This document shows positions 14,069 through 22,178 of a stretch of DNA of 32,278 bases, piece by piece (position 1 is the first letter of the stretch; the number at the start of each line of letters is the position of its first letter). The position numbers and the translations under genes were made by a program. Source of the DNA: Campylobacteraceae bacterium (lineage in GTDB: Bacteria > Campylobacterota > Campylobacteria > Campylobacterales > Sulfurospirillaceae); the NCBI GenBank assembly GCA_019162915.1, contig JAFLKZ010000027.1:1-32278 (forward strand), given 5' to 3'. The notes under the pieces were generated by a model. It saw only the letters and a list, made by a program, of their open reading frames with translations. It was not told where the DNA came from and did no database searches.

Positions 14069-15121
14069 ATGAGCCTAAAAAGCGCTATTCAGAAAAAATT
14101 TCAGAATATTTTTGTTGCTGTTGTATTGACTGAAAACGAGTGTAATATTCGTTGTAAAGTGGTGAAAAATGGAGAAGTAGTAAAGACTTTTAATAAAGTT
14201 TTTACTATCGAGTTTTCGTCTGAGATTTTAGATAAAAATGTTGAAAATTATCTCATATCACTGCAAGAAGAGTATCAATTTGTTTATATAGCGTTTCTTT
14301 TAAATTCAATGGGACAAGGCGCTATTTCTGGTTTTAGTAAGGAATTTTTTACTAAAAACAGTGTTGATATTCAAAATGTAACCCATGTCACCATCTCTAA
14401 TCTTTGGTCAACTTACGCCTCTTTTATAGAGATAAAATGGGCAAAAAATCTTTTTTCTGAAGTAGGATTAGACCTTATCTATTCTCCTTTTATCCTTTTA
14501 AATGATTTTGTTATTTCTCAAAAACTTAAAAATAAACCTACCTTATATATTTTAAATTCACAAGATTTTTTCATTTTGGCTGTTTTCGACAATAAAAAAC
14601 TCCATTTTGGTGCTTTCTTTAAAACCCAAAGTGATACCTCTTTTTCGCATTCTTCTGAAGTAAATGATTGGGAAAGTGAACAAAAAGAGGAAAATATTGC
14701 AACACTTGGTGAATTATCGGAAATGGGACAAGAAGAAGATAATGACGAGATGAGTGAGTTAAGTGAACTTGGAGATATTGATGATTTACAATCAGTTGAT
14801 TCTTTTTCCGATTTTGATGATACTAAAACCATAGGACGATTTAAGGGACTAGACGAAGTACGAGATGAAGATACCAATTTAGAGCTTTATGGCCGTGATT
14901 TATTGGTGTATAAATATCTAAAATCTTCGCTTGAAGAGTATTATCATAATCCTATCTATTTAAGTGAATTTATTGAAGAAATCATTATTTTTGATGGATA
15001 TGAAGTGAGTTCAGAACTCATTCATCAACTTGAAGATGAGTTAATGATGGATGTTGAAATACATAAAGTGGATTTGGTAGACCGTATGTGCGACATAGCT
15101 ATCAAAGAGGTATTTCAATGA
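14069..15121 (+). CDS. PilM/GspL-like cytoplasmic protein (divergent)
   Basis: A 350-residue protein with no membrane segment, counterpart of a hypothetical gene at this place in Campylobacter. The N-terminal half resembles the degenerate actin-like fold of PilM/GspL: opening strands NIFVAVVLTENECNIRCKVVKNGEVV (residues 13-38), a subdomain ending DLIYSPFILLNDFV, and a second beta meander TLYILNSQDFFILAVFDNKKLHFGAFF. A strongly acidic insert follows (about 197-272). The C-terminal part (YKYLKSSLEEYYHN, then FIEEIIIFDGY, a helix, and a final helix) resembles the PilM C-terminal subdomain. Its stop overlaps the next start as ATGA. The PilM assignment is a fold-level inference; the actin-type nucleotide-binding residues are not evident. 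Confidence 0.5.
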   Translation: MSLKSAIQKKFQNIFVAVVLTENECNIRCKVVKNGEVVKTFNKVFTIEFSSEILDKNVENYLISLQEEYQFVYIAFLLNSMGQGAISGFSKEFFTKNSVDIQNVTHVTISNLWSTYASFIEIKWAKNLFSEVGLDLIYSPFILLNDFVISQKLKNKPTLYILNSQDFFILAVFDNKKLHFGAFFKTQSDTSFSHSSEVNDWESEQKEENIATLGELSEMGQEEDNDEMSELSELGDIDDLQSVDSFSDFDDTKTIGRFKGLDEVRDEDTNLELYGRDLLVYKYLKSSLEEYYHNPIYLSEFIEEIIIFDGYEVSSELIHQLEDELMMDVEIHKVDLVDRMCDIAIKEVFQ

Positions 15122-15639
15122 AATACAGCTTTATAACGCCTCGGCAAAAGAACTTTTTTTCTCTTTTTACAAAACTATGGGTTTCTTTCATTGCATTAAT
15201 GGTTATTTTTATGTTGACGTTTAATTTTTACATTTCCGTTGAAGCAAAATCTTTTAAACAAGGCGTTGTGGAACTGACTTCTGCACGAGAAGAATTAGAA
15301 AACAAAATCGATAAAGATGATGAAGAAATTAGTCTTATTTTACGACAAAAAGCTCTGTGTGAAGAAATATTTTCAAACAATACATTGCTAAAAGAAAGCA
15401 TGAAAAATCTTTTTGATTTAGTCCCAGATCAGATTACCTTGAAAAAAGTCGAAATGGAGAGAAATTCTTTGATACTTTATGGCGTTGCTCCAACGCAAGA
15501 TACCTTCAATTTTCTTCTTGCTGCACCGCTAAAATCAATTTTTCATACGAGCAATACAACTTTTTATCTTACAGAGGAGGGTTGGTATAACTTTGTCAGT
15601 ATCAATAAAATTGTAGGAACGGATGGTATACGTGAGTAG
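15118..15639 (+). CDS. PilN-like bitopic membrane protein (divergent)
   Basis: A 173-residue protein from the ATG at 15118, which overlaps the previous stop (ATGA). Its layout is that of PilN: a short cytoplasmic N-terminus (about 18 residues), one membrane helix (about 20-43), a periplasmic coiled coil (about 50-95), then a small alpha/beta domain with the PilN-like phrase LVPDQITLKKVEMERNSL-ILYGVAPTQDTFNFLLAAPLKSIF. In type IV pilus and type II secretion machines such proteins bind PilM through the N-terminus and pair with PilO in the periplasm. Sequence similarity is weak, so this rests on architecture and gene order. Confidence 0.5.
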   Translation: MKYSFITPRQKNFFSLFTKLWVSFIALMVIFMLTFNFYISVEAKSFKQGVVELTSAREELENKIDKDDEEISLILRQKALCEEIFSNNTLLKESMKNLFDLVPDQITLKKVEMERNSLILYGVAPTQDTFNFLLAAPLKSIFHTSNTTFYLTEEGWYNFVSINKIVGTDGIRE

Positions 15640-16171
15640 CATAGATAGAAGCATGGAAAAAATTGATTTGATGAAGCTTTTGCTCTTCTTTATGGCATTT
15701 ATTGTTATTACCTTTAGCATTGTTTTTTTGATGATTATTCCTAATATTAAAGAACACAGAGTAATTCAAGCGGAACACAAAAGAGTTTTAGTCCATAAAA
15801 CGAGAGTGGAGAGTCTTTATTTGGAGCGAGAAAATGAGCTTTCTAAATTAAAAACTGATAATAGTCATATCTTAAAAGCTTTTAGGCATTCTTTTACGCA
15901 AGAAGAATTTATTCAATATGCAGGAACTTTTTTTACACAAGTAAATCTTACACAAGTTACAAAATCTGATTATAAAAAAGAATTTGTGGAGTATGAGCTT
16001 AACGTAACATCAACACTTAAAACACCAACCAATTTTTACAATTTTTTAGAAGGACTCAATCGATACAGTAGTATCGTTCAAGCAGATTTTCCTATACATT
16101 TGGGCTCTAGTAAAGATTCAATTACTTCTACTTTTAAAATTAAGGTTTATGACTTAAATTTAACGCGTTAA
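15623..16171 (+). CDS. PilO-like bitopic membrane protein (divergent)
   Basis: A 182-residue protein beginning at ATG 15623, 17 bases inside the preceding gene, with AGGA six bases upstream (alternative starts at 15632 and 15653). It has one membrane helix (about residues 18-40), a charged coiled coil (about 45-80) and a C-terminal alpha/beta domain (FIQYAGTFFTQVNLTQVTKSD, then YELNVTSTLKTPTNFYNFLEGLNRYSSIVQADFPIHL). The T-x-x-NFYNFLEGL phrase matches the PilO pattern in which a helix follows 'G.Y..l..Fl..L'. It completes a PilM-N-O order. Its last 32 bases overlap the convergent tilS gene. Confidence 0.5.
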   Translation: MVYVSSIDRSMEKIDLMKLLLFFMAFIVITFSIVFLMIIPNIKEHRVIQAEHKRVLVHKTRVESLYLERENELSKLKTDNSHILKAFRHSFTQEEFIQYAGTFFTQVNLTQVTKSDYKKEFVEYELNVTSTLKTPTNFYNFLEGLNRYSSIVQADFPIHLGSSKDSITSTFKIKVYDLNLTR

Positions 16172-17144
16172 TATCAAAACTTTCTTTGTATAGGTAAGGT
16201 CTTATTTTTGCAGGGATAAGTGCAAGTCTACATAATTCTTTAAATTTTTTGTTCATTTTTTCTTGCACAAATGGGGCTACAAAGATACATATTTCCCCAA
16301 AACAGACGGCGACTTCTCCTCCAATAACACAGTTTTTAGTACGCAGTATCTCCTCCCTAGTATCATGCGACACAATTTTTCCTAATAATTTGATCGCTTT
16401 ATCAATCTGTCTAATGTTGATAAGGTCATCATCACTTTTTTGTATCATAAAGAGATTTTTAATTCTTCTCGTGTGTGGTGGCAATAATATCTCACAATCT
16501 TTTTCCAAGTAAGCAAAGCTTTTACAAATGCCTTCTTCAAAATCTTCCATTAAAACTGAAGCGTGGTTCTTTCTGATTTTATTGCGAAGATACTTTGGCG
16601 ATGCATTACTTTCATCGATAAAATATTTTAATTTGCGTTTGTCCAAAAAATGGAGTAACGTTGTTTTGCTTACATGTAAAAGAGGTCTTACGAGGGCATA
16701 ATTCTCTTTTTGCTCATATTCTCTCATCCCAAGCATCTCAACAAGTCCTGCGCCACGCCCAAGTTGCATCAAAAACCATTCAAGTTTATCTCCTAGATGA
16801 TGTGCGGTGAGGAGTGCCGTGTAGTGATGTTCTTGAATGATTTTTTCAAAAAAATGATAGCGCTCAGCTCTTGCGTAATGTTCAAAGTTGGCACTCTCTA
16901 ACTTGCAGGTATGCACAAAACATATTTTATGATGACGCTTCGCTAATGCTCTAGCAAAGGCTTCTTCTTCGTGGCTTTGTTCTCTTGTTTGATAGTTAAC
17001 AATGGCGATATCAAAAGCAATATTTTCTTCCATCAAGAGAGCAAAAAGGGCACTTGAATCAACGCCTCCTGAAAAAGCCAAAAGATTTTTAGTGGCTTTT
17101 AAAGAAGTGCATATCTCTTTATGCAGAAGCGGTAACGGTTGCAA
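16140..17144 (-). CDS. tilS: tRNA(Ile)-lysidine synthase
   Basis: Converts C34 of tRNA-Ile(CAU) to lysidine so that it reads AUA; essential in most bacteria. The PP-loop ATP-binding motif LAFSGGVDSSALF lies near the N-terminus, followed by the family's RxEAFARAL-like helix region and TAHHLGDKLEWFLMQLGRGAGL. The frame is open far upstream inside rimO, but the protein should begin shortly before the PP-loop; TTG at 17144 (334 residues), with GGAG nine bases upstream, is the best start and overlaps rimO by 26 bases. The C-terminal domain is short compared with E. coli TilS. The 3' end overlaps the convergent PilO-like gene by 32 bases. The order panC-rimO-tilS suggests one operon. Confidence 0.93.
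   Translation of the reverse strand: MQPLPLLHKEICTSLKATKNLLAFSGGVDSSALFALLMEENIAFDIAIVNYQTREQSHEEEAFARALAKRHHKICFVHTCKLESANFEHYARAERYHFFEKIIQEHHYTALLTAHHLGDKLEWFLMQLGRGAGLVEMLGMREYEQKENYALVRPLLHVSKTTLLHFLDKRKLKYFIDESNASPKYLRNKIRKNHASVLMEDFEEGICKSFAYLEKDCEILLPPHTRRIKNLFMIQKSDDDLINIRQIDKAIKLLGKIVSHDTREEILRTKNCVIGGEVAVCFGEICIFVAPFVQEKMNKKFKELCRLALIPAKIRPYLYKESFDINALNLSHKP
16670..16679. repeat. TTACATGTAA palindrome, copy 5 (inside tilS)
   Basis: Exact copy, read on the minus strand as LHVS in RPLLHVSKTT. Confidence 0.85.
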
Positions 17145-18429
17145 TAAGTTTGTCTCCAGCAAGTTCCGTAACTTTGGCGTAGTAACATTTATCGGTCTCA
17201 AGTTCTCCAATATCGGAGTCATTGACCAAGATTTCACCATCAATTTCAGGTGCCCAGAGCAGTTTCCTAGCACCTCTGAAAAATTCATGCTCACTGCTTT
17301 CCCCTTCGATGAGGATTTTAATCTCTTGATTAAGTTCTTTTTGAAGGCTTTTTTGTGCTTTTTCTTGGACGAGTTTGTCAAGTATTTCTATGCGCTGATT
17401 GATGATTGTAGGGTCTATTTTCTCATCCATTAAAAATGCAGGGGTATCTTCTTCATCAGAATAAGCAAAAATATTGACCCTATCAAAATCAAAATCTTGC
17501 ATAAATTGTACTAATTCTGCAAATTCTTCTTCGCTCTCACTAGGATGTCCCACGATAAAGCTGGTTCGAACAAAGCTATCTTTAGCTTCTCTCATCATGG
17601 TGAGTTGCTCTAAAATACGCTCCCTTCCAGCTCCTCTTTTCATACGCTTTAACATCGCATCATTAATGTGTTGGATAGGCATATCAAAATAGTTATGGAA
17701 CAAAGGTGAATCGATAATTCTCTGTATCAGTGCATTGGAAGTCGTTGTAGGATAGAGATAAAGTATCCTTGCACTTTTAACACCTTCTATCTTTTCAACA
17801 GCATCGATGAGTTTGATAAGTCCCTCTTTTTCTCCAACATCTCTTAAAAATGAGCTACTATCTTGTGATATAAAACTAAAATCAAAATAACCTTTTTTGG
17901 CTAAAGCAGTCACTTCTTTGACTAAAGATTCTAACGTTCGTGAGAGCAGTTTGCCTTTAAATCCTGGGATAGCACAAAAACTACAGGCTTGATTGCATCC
18001 TTCGCTTAGTTTGATATAAGCATGAGAATTAGAACCAGTGATAACGCGCTCTTCTTCGTTTAAAAGATAAGTAGAAGGTGAAAATCTGTTTTTTCTAGCC
18101 TTGATAATCTCATCTATCTTGTCATAATCACCTACCCCTGTAAAAAGGTCAACTTCTTTAAGCTCTTGTACCAAATCAGTTTTGTATCGCTCACTTAAAC
18201 ATCCCGCAACAACTAAAAGAGAGCCTTTTTTGCGTGCTTCATGGAGTGAAAAAATAGTATTTAAACTCTCCTCTTTGGCCGGTCCGATAAAGCCACAGGT
18301 ATTGACGATAAGTACGTCTGCAAGGGAGGGTTCATCGCATAGTTCATAGGCTTTTAGTTTGCCTAGCATCACTTCACTATCTACTAAATTTTTATTACAG
18401 CCCAATGAGACCAAATGTAATTTTTTCAC
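17119..18429 (-). CDS. rimO: Ribosomal protein S12 methylthiotransferase RimO
   Basis: Radical-SAM enzyme that methylthiolates the conserved aspartate of ribosomal protein S12. From GTG 18429 it has 436 residues: UPF0004 domain with cysteines at 11, 45 and 77 (VSLGCNKNLVDSE is the RimO signature), radical SAM cluster C145xxxC149xxC152 in GCNQACSFCAIPG, and a C-terminal TRAM domain. An ATG at 18447 would extend the protein by six residues, but the GTG has AAGGA five bases upstream and gives the usual N-terminus, so it is preferred. It begins eight bases after the panC stop; tilS starts within its 3' end. Confidence 0.95.
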   Translation of the reverse strand: MKKLHLVSLGCNKNLVDSEVMLGKLKAYELCDEPSLADVLIVNTCGFIGPAKEESLNTIFSLHEARKKGSLLVVAGCLSERYKTDLVQELKEVDLFTGVGDYDKIDEIIKARKNRFSPSTYLLNEEERVITGSNSHAYIKLSEGCNQACSFCAIPGFKGKLLSRTLESLVKEVTALAKKGYFDFSFISQDSSSFLRDVGEKEGLIKLIDAVEKIEGVKSARILYLYPTTTSNALIQRIIDSPLFHNYFDMPIQHINDAMLKRMKRGAGRERILEQLTMMREAKDSFVRTSFIVGHPSESEEEFAELVQFMQDFDFDRVNIFAYSDEEDTPAFLMDEKIDPTIINQRIEILDKLVQEKAQKSLQKELNQEIKILIEGESSEHEFFRGARKLLWAPEIDGEILVNDSDIGELETDKCYYAKVTELAGDKLIATVTASA

Positions 18430-18437
18430 TATTTTCC

Positions 18438-19259
18438 TTAAATCCATAAATTATCAATGAGTCTCGTTTGCCCCACTTTGGCGCATACTAAAATCACGGT
18501 ATTGCTTAAAACAATCGTTCGCATTGTATCGAAATCTCTGTTTAAAATCTCAACATATTCTACATGTAAAGGGCGGAGTACTTCTTTCATTTCTTGTTTG
18601 ATGACATCAATCTCTCTTTGCCCTGATATGATAGCTCTAGTAGCAGTTTGAAGAGATTGGGAGAGTAAAAGAGCTTCTTTTCTCTGCTCTGTATCAAGAT
18701 AAATATTTCTGCTAGAAAGGGCTAGTCCATCTTCTTCTCTAACGATTTCACACGGCACAATGTTCACCTCTAAAAAGAGTGTTTTAACCATATTTTGAAT
18801 TAAATAAAGTTGTTGTGCATCTTTTTTACCAAAATAAGCGTGGGTAGGTTTGCTAAGATGTAACAGCTTCAAAACAACTCTTAAAACACCATCAAAATGG
18901 CCAGGTCGTGCAAATCCTTCTAGGATGTAAGCTTTAGAAGCAGGAGCTAGGATTGAGGGTTCAAGTGGCGCATACATCACATCACTTTGCGGCATAAAAA
19001 GGGCATCAACGCCTGCAAGAGAGCATATTTTGATATCAGCATCTGTTTTTTTAGGATATTGGTGAAAATCTTCACCTTCTAAAAATTGCGTGGGATTCAC
19101 AAAAATAGATACGATGGTATGGTCATTTTCTTGGAGAGATTTTTGAATTAAACTTAGGTGACCATTGTGCAAGGCACCCATGGTTGGGACAAATCCTACG
19201 GTTCCTTTTAACGCGTTTCGAAACGCGTTTAATTCATTAATTGTTTTTAATATTTTCAT
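18438..19259 (-). CDS. panC: Pantothenate synthetase
   Basis: Joins pantoate and beta-alanine with ATP to make pantothenate for coenzyme A. The protein has 273 residues from ATG 19259 (a GTG at 19268 would add three). Visible motifs are VGFVPTMGALHNGHLSLI (nucleotidyltransferase HxGH), IFVNPTQF, the FGKKDAQQLYLI segment, and the KMSKS-like ALSSRNIYL. It diverges from prfB. An exact 20-bp palindrome (19210-19229) falls in the first codons, encoding NAFRNAL. A one-base variant of the TTACATGTAA repeat (CTACATGTAA, 18560-18569) lies near the 3' end, encoding LHVE. Confidence 0.96.
   Translation of the reverse strand: MKILKTINELNAFRNALKGTVGFVPTMGALHNGHLSLIQKSLQENDHTIVSIFVNPTQFLEGEDFHQYPKKTDADIKICSLAGVDALFMPQSDVMYAPLEPSILAPASKAYILEGFARPGHFDGVLRVVLKLLHLSKPTHAYFGKKDAQQLYLIQNMVKTLFLEVNIVPCEIVREEDGLALSSRNIYLDTEQRKEALLLSQSLQTATRAIISGQREIDVIKQEMKEVLRPLHVEYVEILNRDFDTMRTIVLSNTVILVCAKVGQTRLIDNLWI
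19210..19229. repeat. Perfect 20-bp palindrome in the 5' end of panC
   Basis: AACGCGTTTCGAAACGCGTT is identical to its reverse complement across all 20 bases. It is unusually GC/CpG-rich for this AT-rich window and lies 30-50 bases inside panC, about 90 bases from the divergent prfB start. Confidence 0.6.
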
Positions 19260-19282
19260 TTTAGGCACTTTTGAGTAAAATA

Positions 19283-19288
19283 TATAAT
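19283..19288 (+). promoter_or_regulatory. -10 box of the prfB promoter
   Basis: Perfect TATAAT 29 bases before the prfB start in the short divergent region with panC. Confidence 0.55.
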
Positions 19289-19316
19289 CAATGTATTATA
19301 TCAAAAGGAAAACCAT

Positions 19317-20411
19317 TTGGATAGTTATGAATATACCGAGTTACTGAAAAAATTGACTACCAAAGTTGACAATATATCGCAAATTATTAAGCCAGAGCAG
19401 CTTCAAAAACGTCTCTTAGAGATAGAAGAGATGGAACAAGATCCTTCTTTTTGGAGTGATGCCAAAAGTGCTGGAGAAATTCAAAAAGAAAAAACTTCAC
19501 TGAATTCACTTTTTAATAGATACGCTAAAGCTAAAAATGTTGTGTATGATGCTGTGGATTTATATGAAATGGCCAATAGTGAAAATGATGAATCAACCAT
19601 TGAAGCACTCTATAAAGATGCTACAAATTTGGAAGACCATATCACTAATCTTGAAATAGCTATGATGCTCAGTGGAGAAAATGATGCCAATAATGCGATA
19701 GTTAGTATCCATCCAGGAGCGGGTGGTACTGAGAGTCAAGACTGGGCAAATATGTTGTACCGCATGTATTTACGATGGGCGGAGCGATGTGGGTTTAAAG
19801 TAGAAATTTTGGATTATCAAGAGGGTGATGAAGCGGGTATTAAAGATGTCAGTTTTATCGTGCGGGGTGAAAATGCTTATGGGTATATGAAAGTGGAAAA
19901 TGGCATTCATCGGTTGGTGCGCATTAGCCCTTTTGATGCCAATGCCAAGCGTCACACTTCTTTTAGCTCCGTAATGGTATCTCCTGAAGTAGATGATGAC
20001 ATCGATATCGAAATTTTGGATAAAGACATTCGTATCGATACCTATCGCTCAGGTGGTTCTGGTGGGCAGCATGTTAATAAAACAGATAGTGCCATACGTA
20101 TAACGCACATTGCAACAGGTATCGTCGCGCAGTGTCAAAACGATAGGTCACAGCATAAAAATAAAGCCTCTGCCATGAAGATGTTAAAGTCAAGACTCTA
20201 TGAATTAGAACTAGAAAAGCAACAAGCTGAAAAAGATGGTGTTGAAAAAAGTGAGATAGGCTGGGGACATCAGATAAGAAGTTACGTGATGGCTCCTTAT
20301 CAGCAAGTGAAAGATAACCGAAGCAATATTGCTTATTCGCAAGTGAATAATATTTTAGATGGTGATATTACAAAAATGATTGAAGATGTGCTTATTGCAC
20401 AAAAAAAATAA
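19317..20411 (+). CDS. prfB: Peptide chain release factor 2
   Basis: Class I release factor that terminates at UAA and UGA. The 364-residue protein contains the stop-codon recognition motif SPF (204-206, in RISPFDANAKRHTSF), which marks RF2 rather than RF1 (PxT), and the catalytic GGQ at 249-251 in SGGSGGQHVNKTDSA. The frame is uninterrupted, so the programmed +1 frameshift that autoregulates E. coli prfB is absent, as expected in Campylobacterota. It starts with TTG at 19317 with AAGGA eight bases upstream. The next gene follows after 11 bases. Confidence 0.96.
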   Translation: MDSYEYTELLKKLTTKVDNISQIIKPEQLQKRLLEIEEMEQDPSFWSDAKSAGEIQKEKTSLNSLFNRYAKAKNVVYDAVDLYEMANSENDESTIEALYKDATNLEDHITNLEIAMMLSGENDANNAIVSIHPGAGGTESQDWANMLYRMYLRWAERCGFKVEILDYQEGDEAGIKDVSFIVRGENAYGYMKVENGIHRLVRISPFDANAKRHTSFSSVMVSPEVDDDIDIEILDKDIRIDTYRSGGSGGQHVNKTDSAIRITHIATGIVAQCQNDRSQHKNKASAMKMLKSRLYELELEKQQAEKDGVEKSEIGWGHQIRSYVMAPYQQVKDNRSNIAYSQVNNILDGDITKMIEDVLIAQKK

Positions 20412-20422
20412 AAAGGAAAAAA

Positions 20423-20746
20423 ATGAGAAATGATGCTTTACTTACGCAACTCGGCTATACCGTTACCAAAAGTGCTCAAGCACAAATACAAAAAGTGATA
20501 GATAATACTTTTGGATTTGAACATGTAGAAAAACATCTTATTGCGTTGCATGATGCCCTTAAAGCGCATATTTCTTGCGTAGCGCTCTCAAGTAGTAAAG
20601 ATTACTTCAAGATTAAGAATGAAGCGATTGGTGATGAGATGAAGAATGAAGTGGCGGAAATGATTGCGCGATGGTCTCAAAAATATAAAATAGAAATAGA
20701 AAAAGTGCCGAATAAAAATACATATTATGTTAAAGGTTATAAATAA
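20423..20746 (+). CDS. Conserved hypothetical protein downstream of prfB
   Basis: A 107-residue soluble protein that I cannot assign to a named family. It has no signal or membrane segment; it appears to have an N-terminal helical part (LLTQLGYTVTKSAQAQIQKVIDN) and a C-terminal helix-strand unit rich in Lys (EMIARWSQKYKIEIEKVPNKNTYYVKGYK). A strong AAGGA precedes the ATG, 11 bases after prfB. Its stop overlaps the next start (TAATG), so expression is coupled to the DUF945 protein. A hypothetical gene also follows prfB in Campylobacter, which supports this being a real conserved gene. Confidence 0.75.
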   Translation: MRNDALLTQLGYTVTKSAQAQIQKVIDNTFGFEHVEKHLIALHDALKAHISCVALSSSKDYFKIKNEAIGDEMKNEVAEMIARWSQKYKIEIEKVPNKNTYYVKGYK

Positions 20747-22152
20747 TGTTAAAGATGAAATATTTAGTCATGATAGGTGTCGTGGTTACTGGTATCGCGA
20801 TTGCTCCTTTGTTAATTTCAAACAGTCTTGATGATAAGATGGAAGAGAATAAAGCAGTGCTTCAGAAAAATGGTTTTAGGCAAGAAATACTCAATAAAAG
20901 TGGCTATATAACAACGACACGAAATTTTAGCCTTGAAGTAGTAGATGCTACAAAAGCTAGAGATTTTCTTTTAGACAAATTAGTTGAAAAAAATGCACAA
21001 TACAAAGTCTTCGCACAGAGTCTTAAGATGGGCTCACAAGAAGATATAAATGAAGCTTTTAATGGGCTAAAATTTAAAGGCGAAATGGTGAATTCTAATT
21101 TTTCACCAAGCGACATCAAGATGAGTTTAGTGTTAGACAAACTTCCCTTAACCATGCAAAATGAACTTGCTCAAAATAAAGAAATTGGCGATACATTGTT
21201 ACCCCTTATCGCTAAAGGTGTTTTGGCTTTTGATATGACGTTTGGTAGTGGTGAATTTGTAGGAGATATGAAATTAAAAGATTTCAAATTAAGAGATATT
21301 AAAGAGCACATAAAGATCGAAGAAATTGCACTTGATATTGATACGCTCAACCATACGCTAAGTTTAAGCGAGAGTGGTGGCGTAGTTAATGGTCTATTTG
21401 GCATTGCAAAGCAAGACTTTGGTATTAAATCACCAACGTTTGAGATGAAAAGTCATTTGGAAAACCTCAAGTACAATTTTTCTTATAAAGATGATTTGAA
21501 TAATAATGGTACGTTTGAAGCTGGAAAATATGAGTTTGAAATGCTTGAACTTTACAGCAATATAAAATTTTCAGCAAGTAATATCAAAGCAATCAGTACC
21601 GTAGCAGATATTAATAAAGAGCTACATCTCAAAGGAGACTATGCTATCAATACCATTATGTTTATGAATGAAACAGATGATATTAAAGTCAATCAACTTC
21701 TTTTCAAGCTTTTCTTAAGAGGTATCAACAGTAGTACCATGAAGAAAATACAAAATGATTATAATTCCCTTGCGCTTGGAGCTGTTGCACCTAATGATCA
21801 AGCGATAATTGATGATTTTGTAGCACTTATCAATAATGGTGTCAAGCTTGACCTAAGCATCGCACTGAAGGGACTTAGTGGAACACTTAATCTCAAAGAT
21901 GTTGCGGTAGATATAAATATTGAAGTTGCTAAAAATACTTATACAGATAAACAGAGTCCTTTGGAAATTTTAAACTTTTTAGATATCTCTTCTCATGTTA
22001 AAATACATAAAGATGATAAAAAAACACTTGAAGAATTAAACATGGCAACACCTGAAGATTTTGCGAATGGCAAGGTTGAAGGCGATTTCTTTGTTTATGA
22101 TATTGCGATGAAAAATGGCACAGTGAGTGTTAATGGTAAGCCAGTACAATGA
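20746..22152 (+). CDS. DUF945 (YdgA-like) envelope protein
   Basis: A 468-residue protein with one N-terminal hydrophobic helix (about residues 5-24, uncleaved or cleaved signal) and a long periplasmic part of repeated beta-rich segments (KGEMVNSNFSPSDIKMSLVLDKLPL, then FKLRDIKEHIKIEEIALDIDTLNHTLSLSESG), typical of DUF945/YdgA proteins, which are distantly related to AsmA-like envelope proteins. The biochemical role is unknown. It starts by overlap with the preceding gene (TAATG at 20744-20748). A terminator-like hairpin begins on the last base of its stop codon. Confidence 0.75.
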   Translation: MLKMKYLVMIGVVVTGIAIAPLLISNSLDDKMEENKAVLQKNGFRQEILNKSGYITTTRNFSLEVVDATKARDFLLDKLVEKNAQYKVFAQSLKMGSQEDINEAFNGLKFKGEMVNSNFSPSDIKMSLVLDKLPLTMQNELAQNKEIGDTLLPLIAKGVLAFDMTFGSGEFVGDMKLKDFKLRDIKEHIKIEEIALDIDTLNHTLSLSESGGVVNGLFGIAKQDFGIKSPTFEMKSHLENLKYNFSYKDDLNNNGTFEAGKYEFEMLELYSNIKFSASNIKAISTVADINKELHLKGDYAINTIMFMNETDDIKVNQLLFKLFLRGINSSTMKKIQNDYNSLALGAVAPNDQAIIDDFVALINNGVKLDLSIALKGLSGTLNLKDVAVDINIEVAKNTYTDKQSPLEILNFLDISSHVKIHKDDKKTLEELNMATPEDFANGKVEGDFFVYDIAMKNGTVSVNGKPVQ

Positions 22153-22178
22153 GATTAGACAATGCCTAATCTTTTTTT
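22152..22178 (+). terminator. Intrinsic terminator at the end of the DUF945 gene
   Basis: AGATTAG (22152-22158) pairs with CTAATCT (22166-22172) around a 7-base loop and is followed by a run of seven T. The loop contains the ATG proposed as start of the next gene, so the hairpin would both end upstream transcription and hide that start codon. Confidence 0.6.

Noticed and set aside
13962..14072. A 36-codon frame (MNGTLFAYILENL...) with a GGAGG signal nine bases upstream and an ATGA overlap with the PilM-like start.
   Set aside because: Its first codons coincide with the sigma-54 promoter, and a transcript starting near 13993 would not include its start. No recognisable protein. Kept only as a possible coupling peptide on read-through transcripts.
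16887..16906. TGGCACTCTCTAACTTGC in tilS, resembling sigma-54.
   Set aside because: Spacer is eight bases, and it lies inside a gene on the strand opposite to its coding direction.
19317..20411. Possible programmed frameshift in prfB.
   Set aside because: The RF2 frame is continuous from TTG to stop with no early in-frame UGA.
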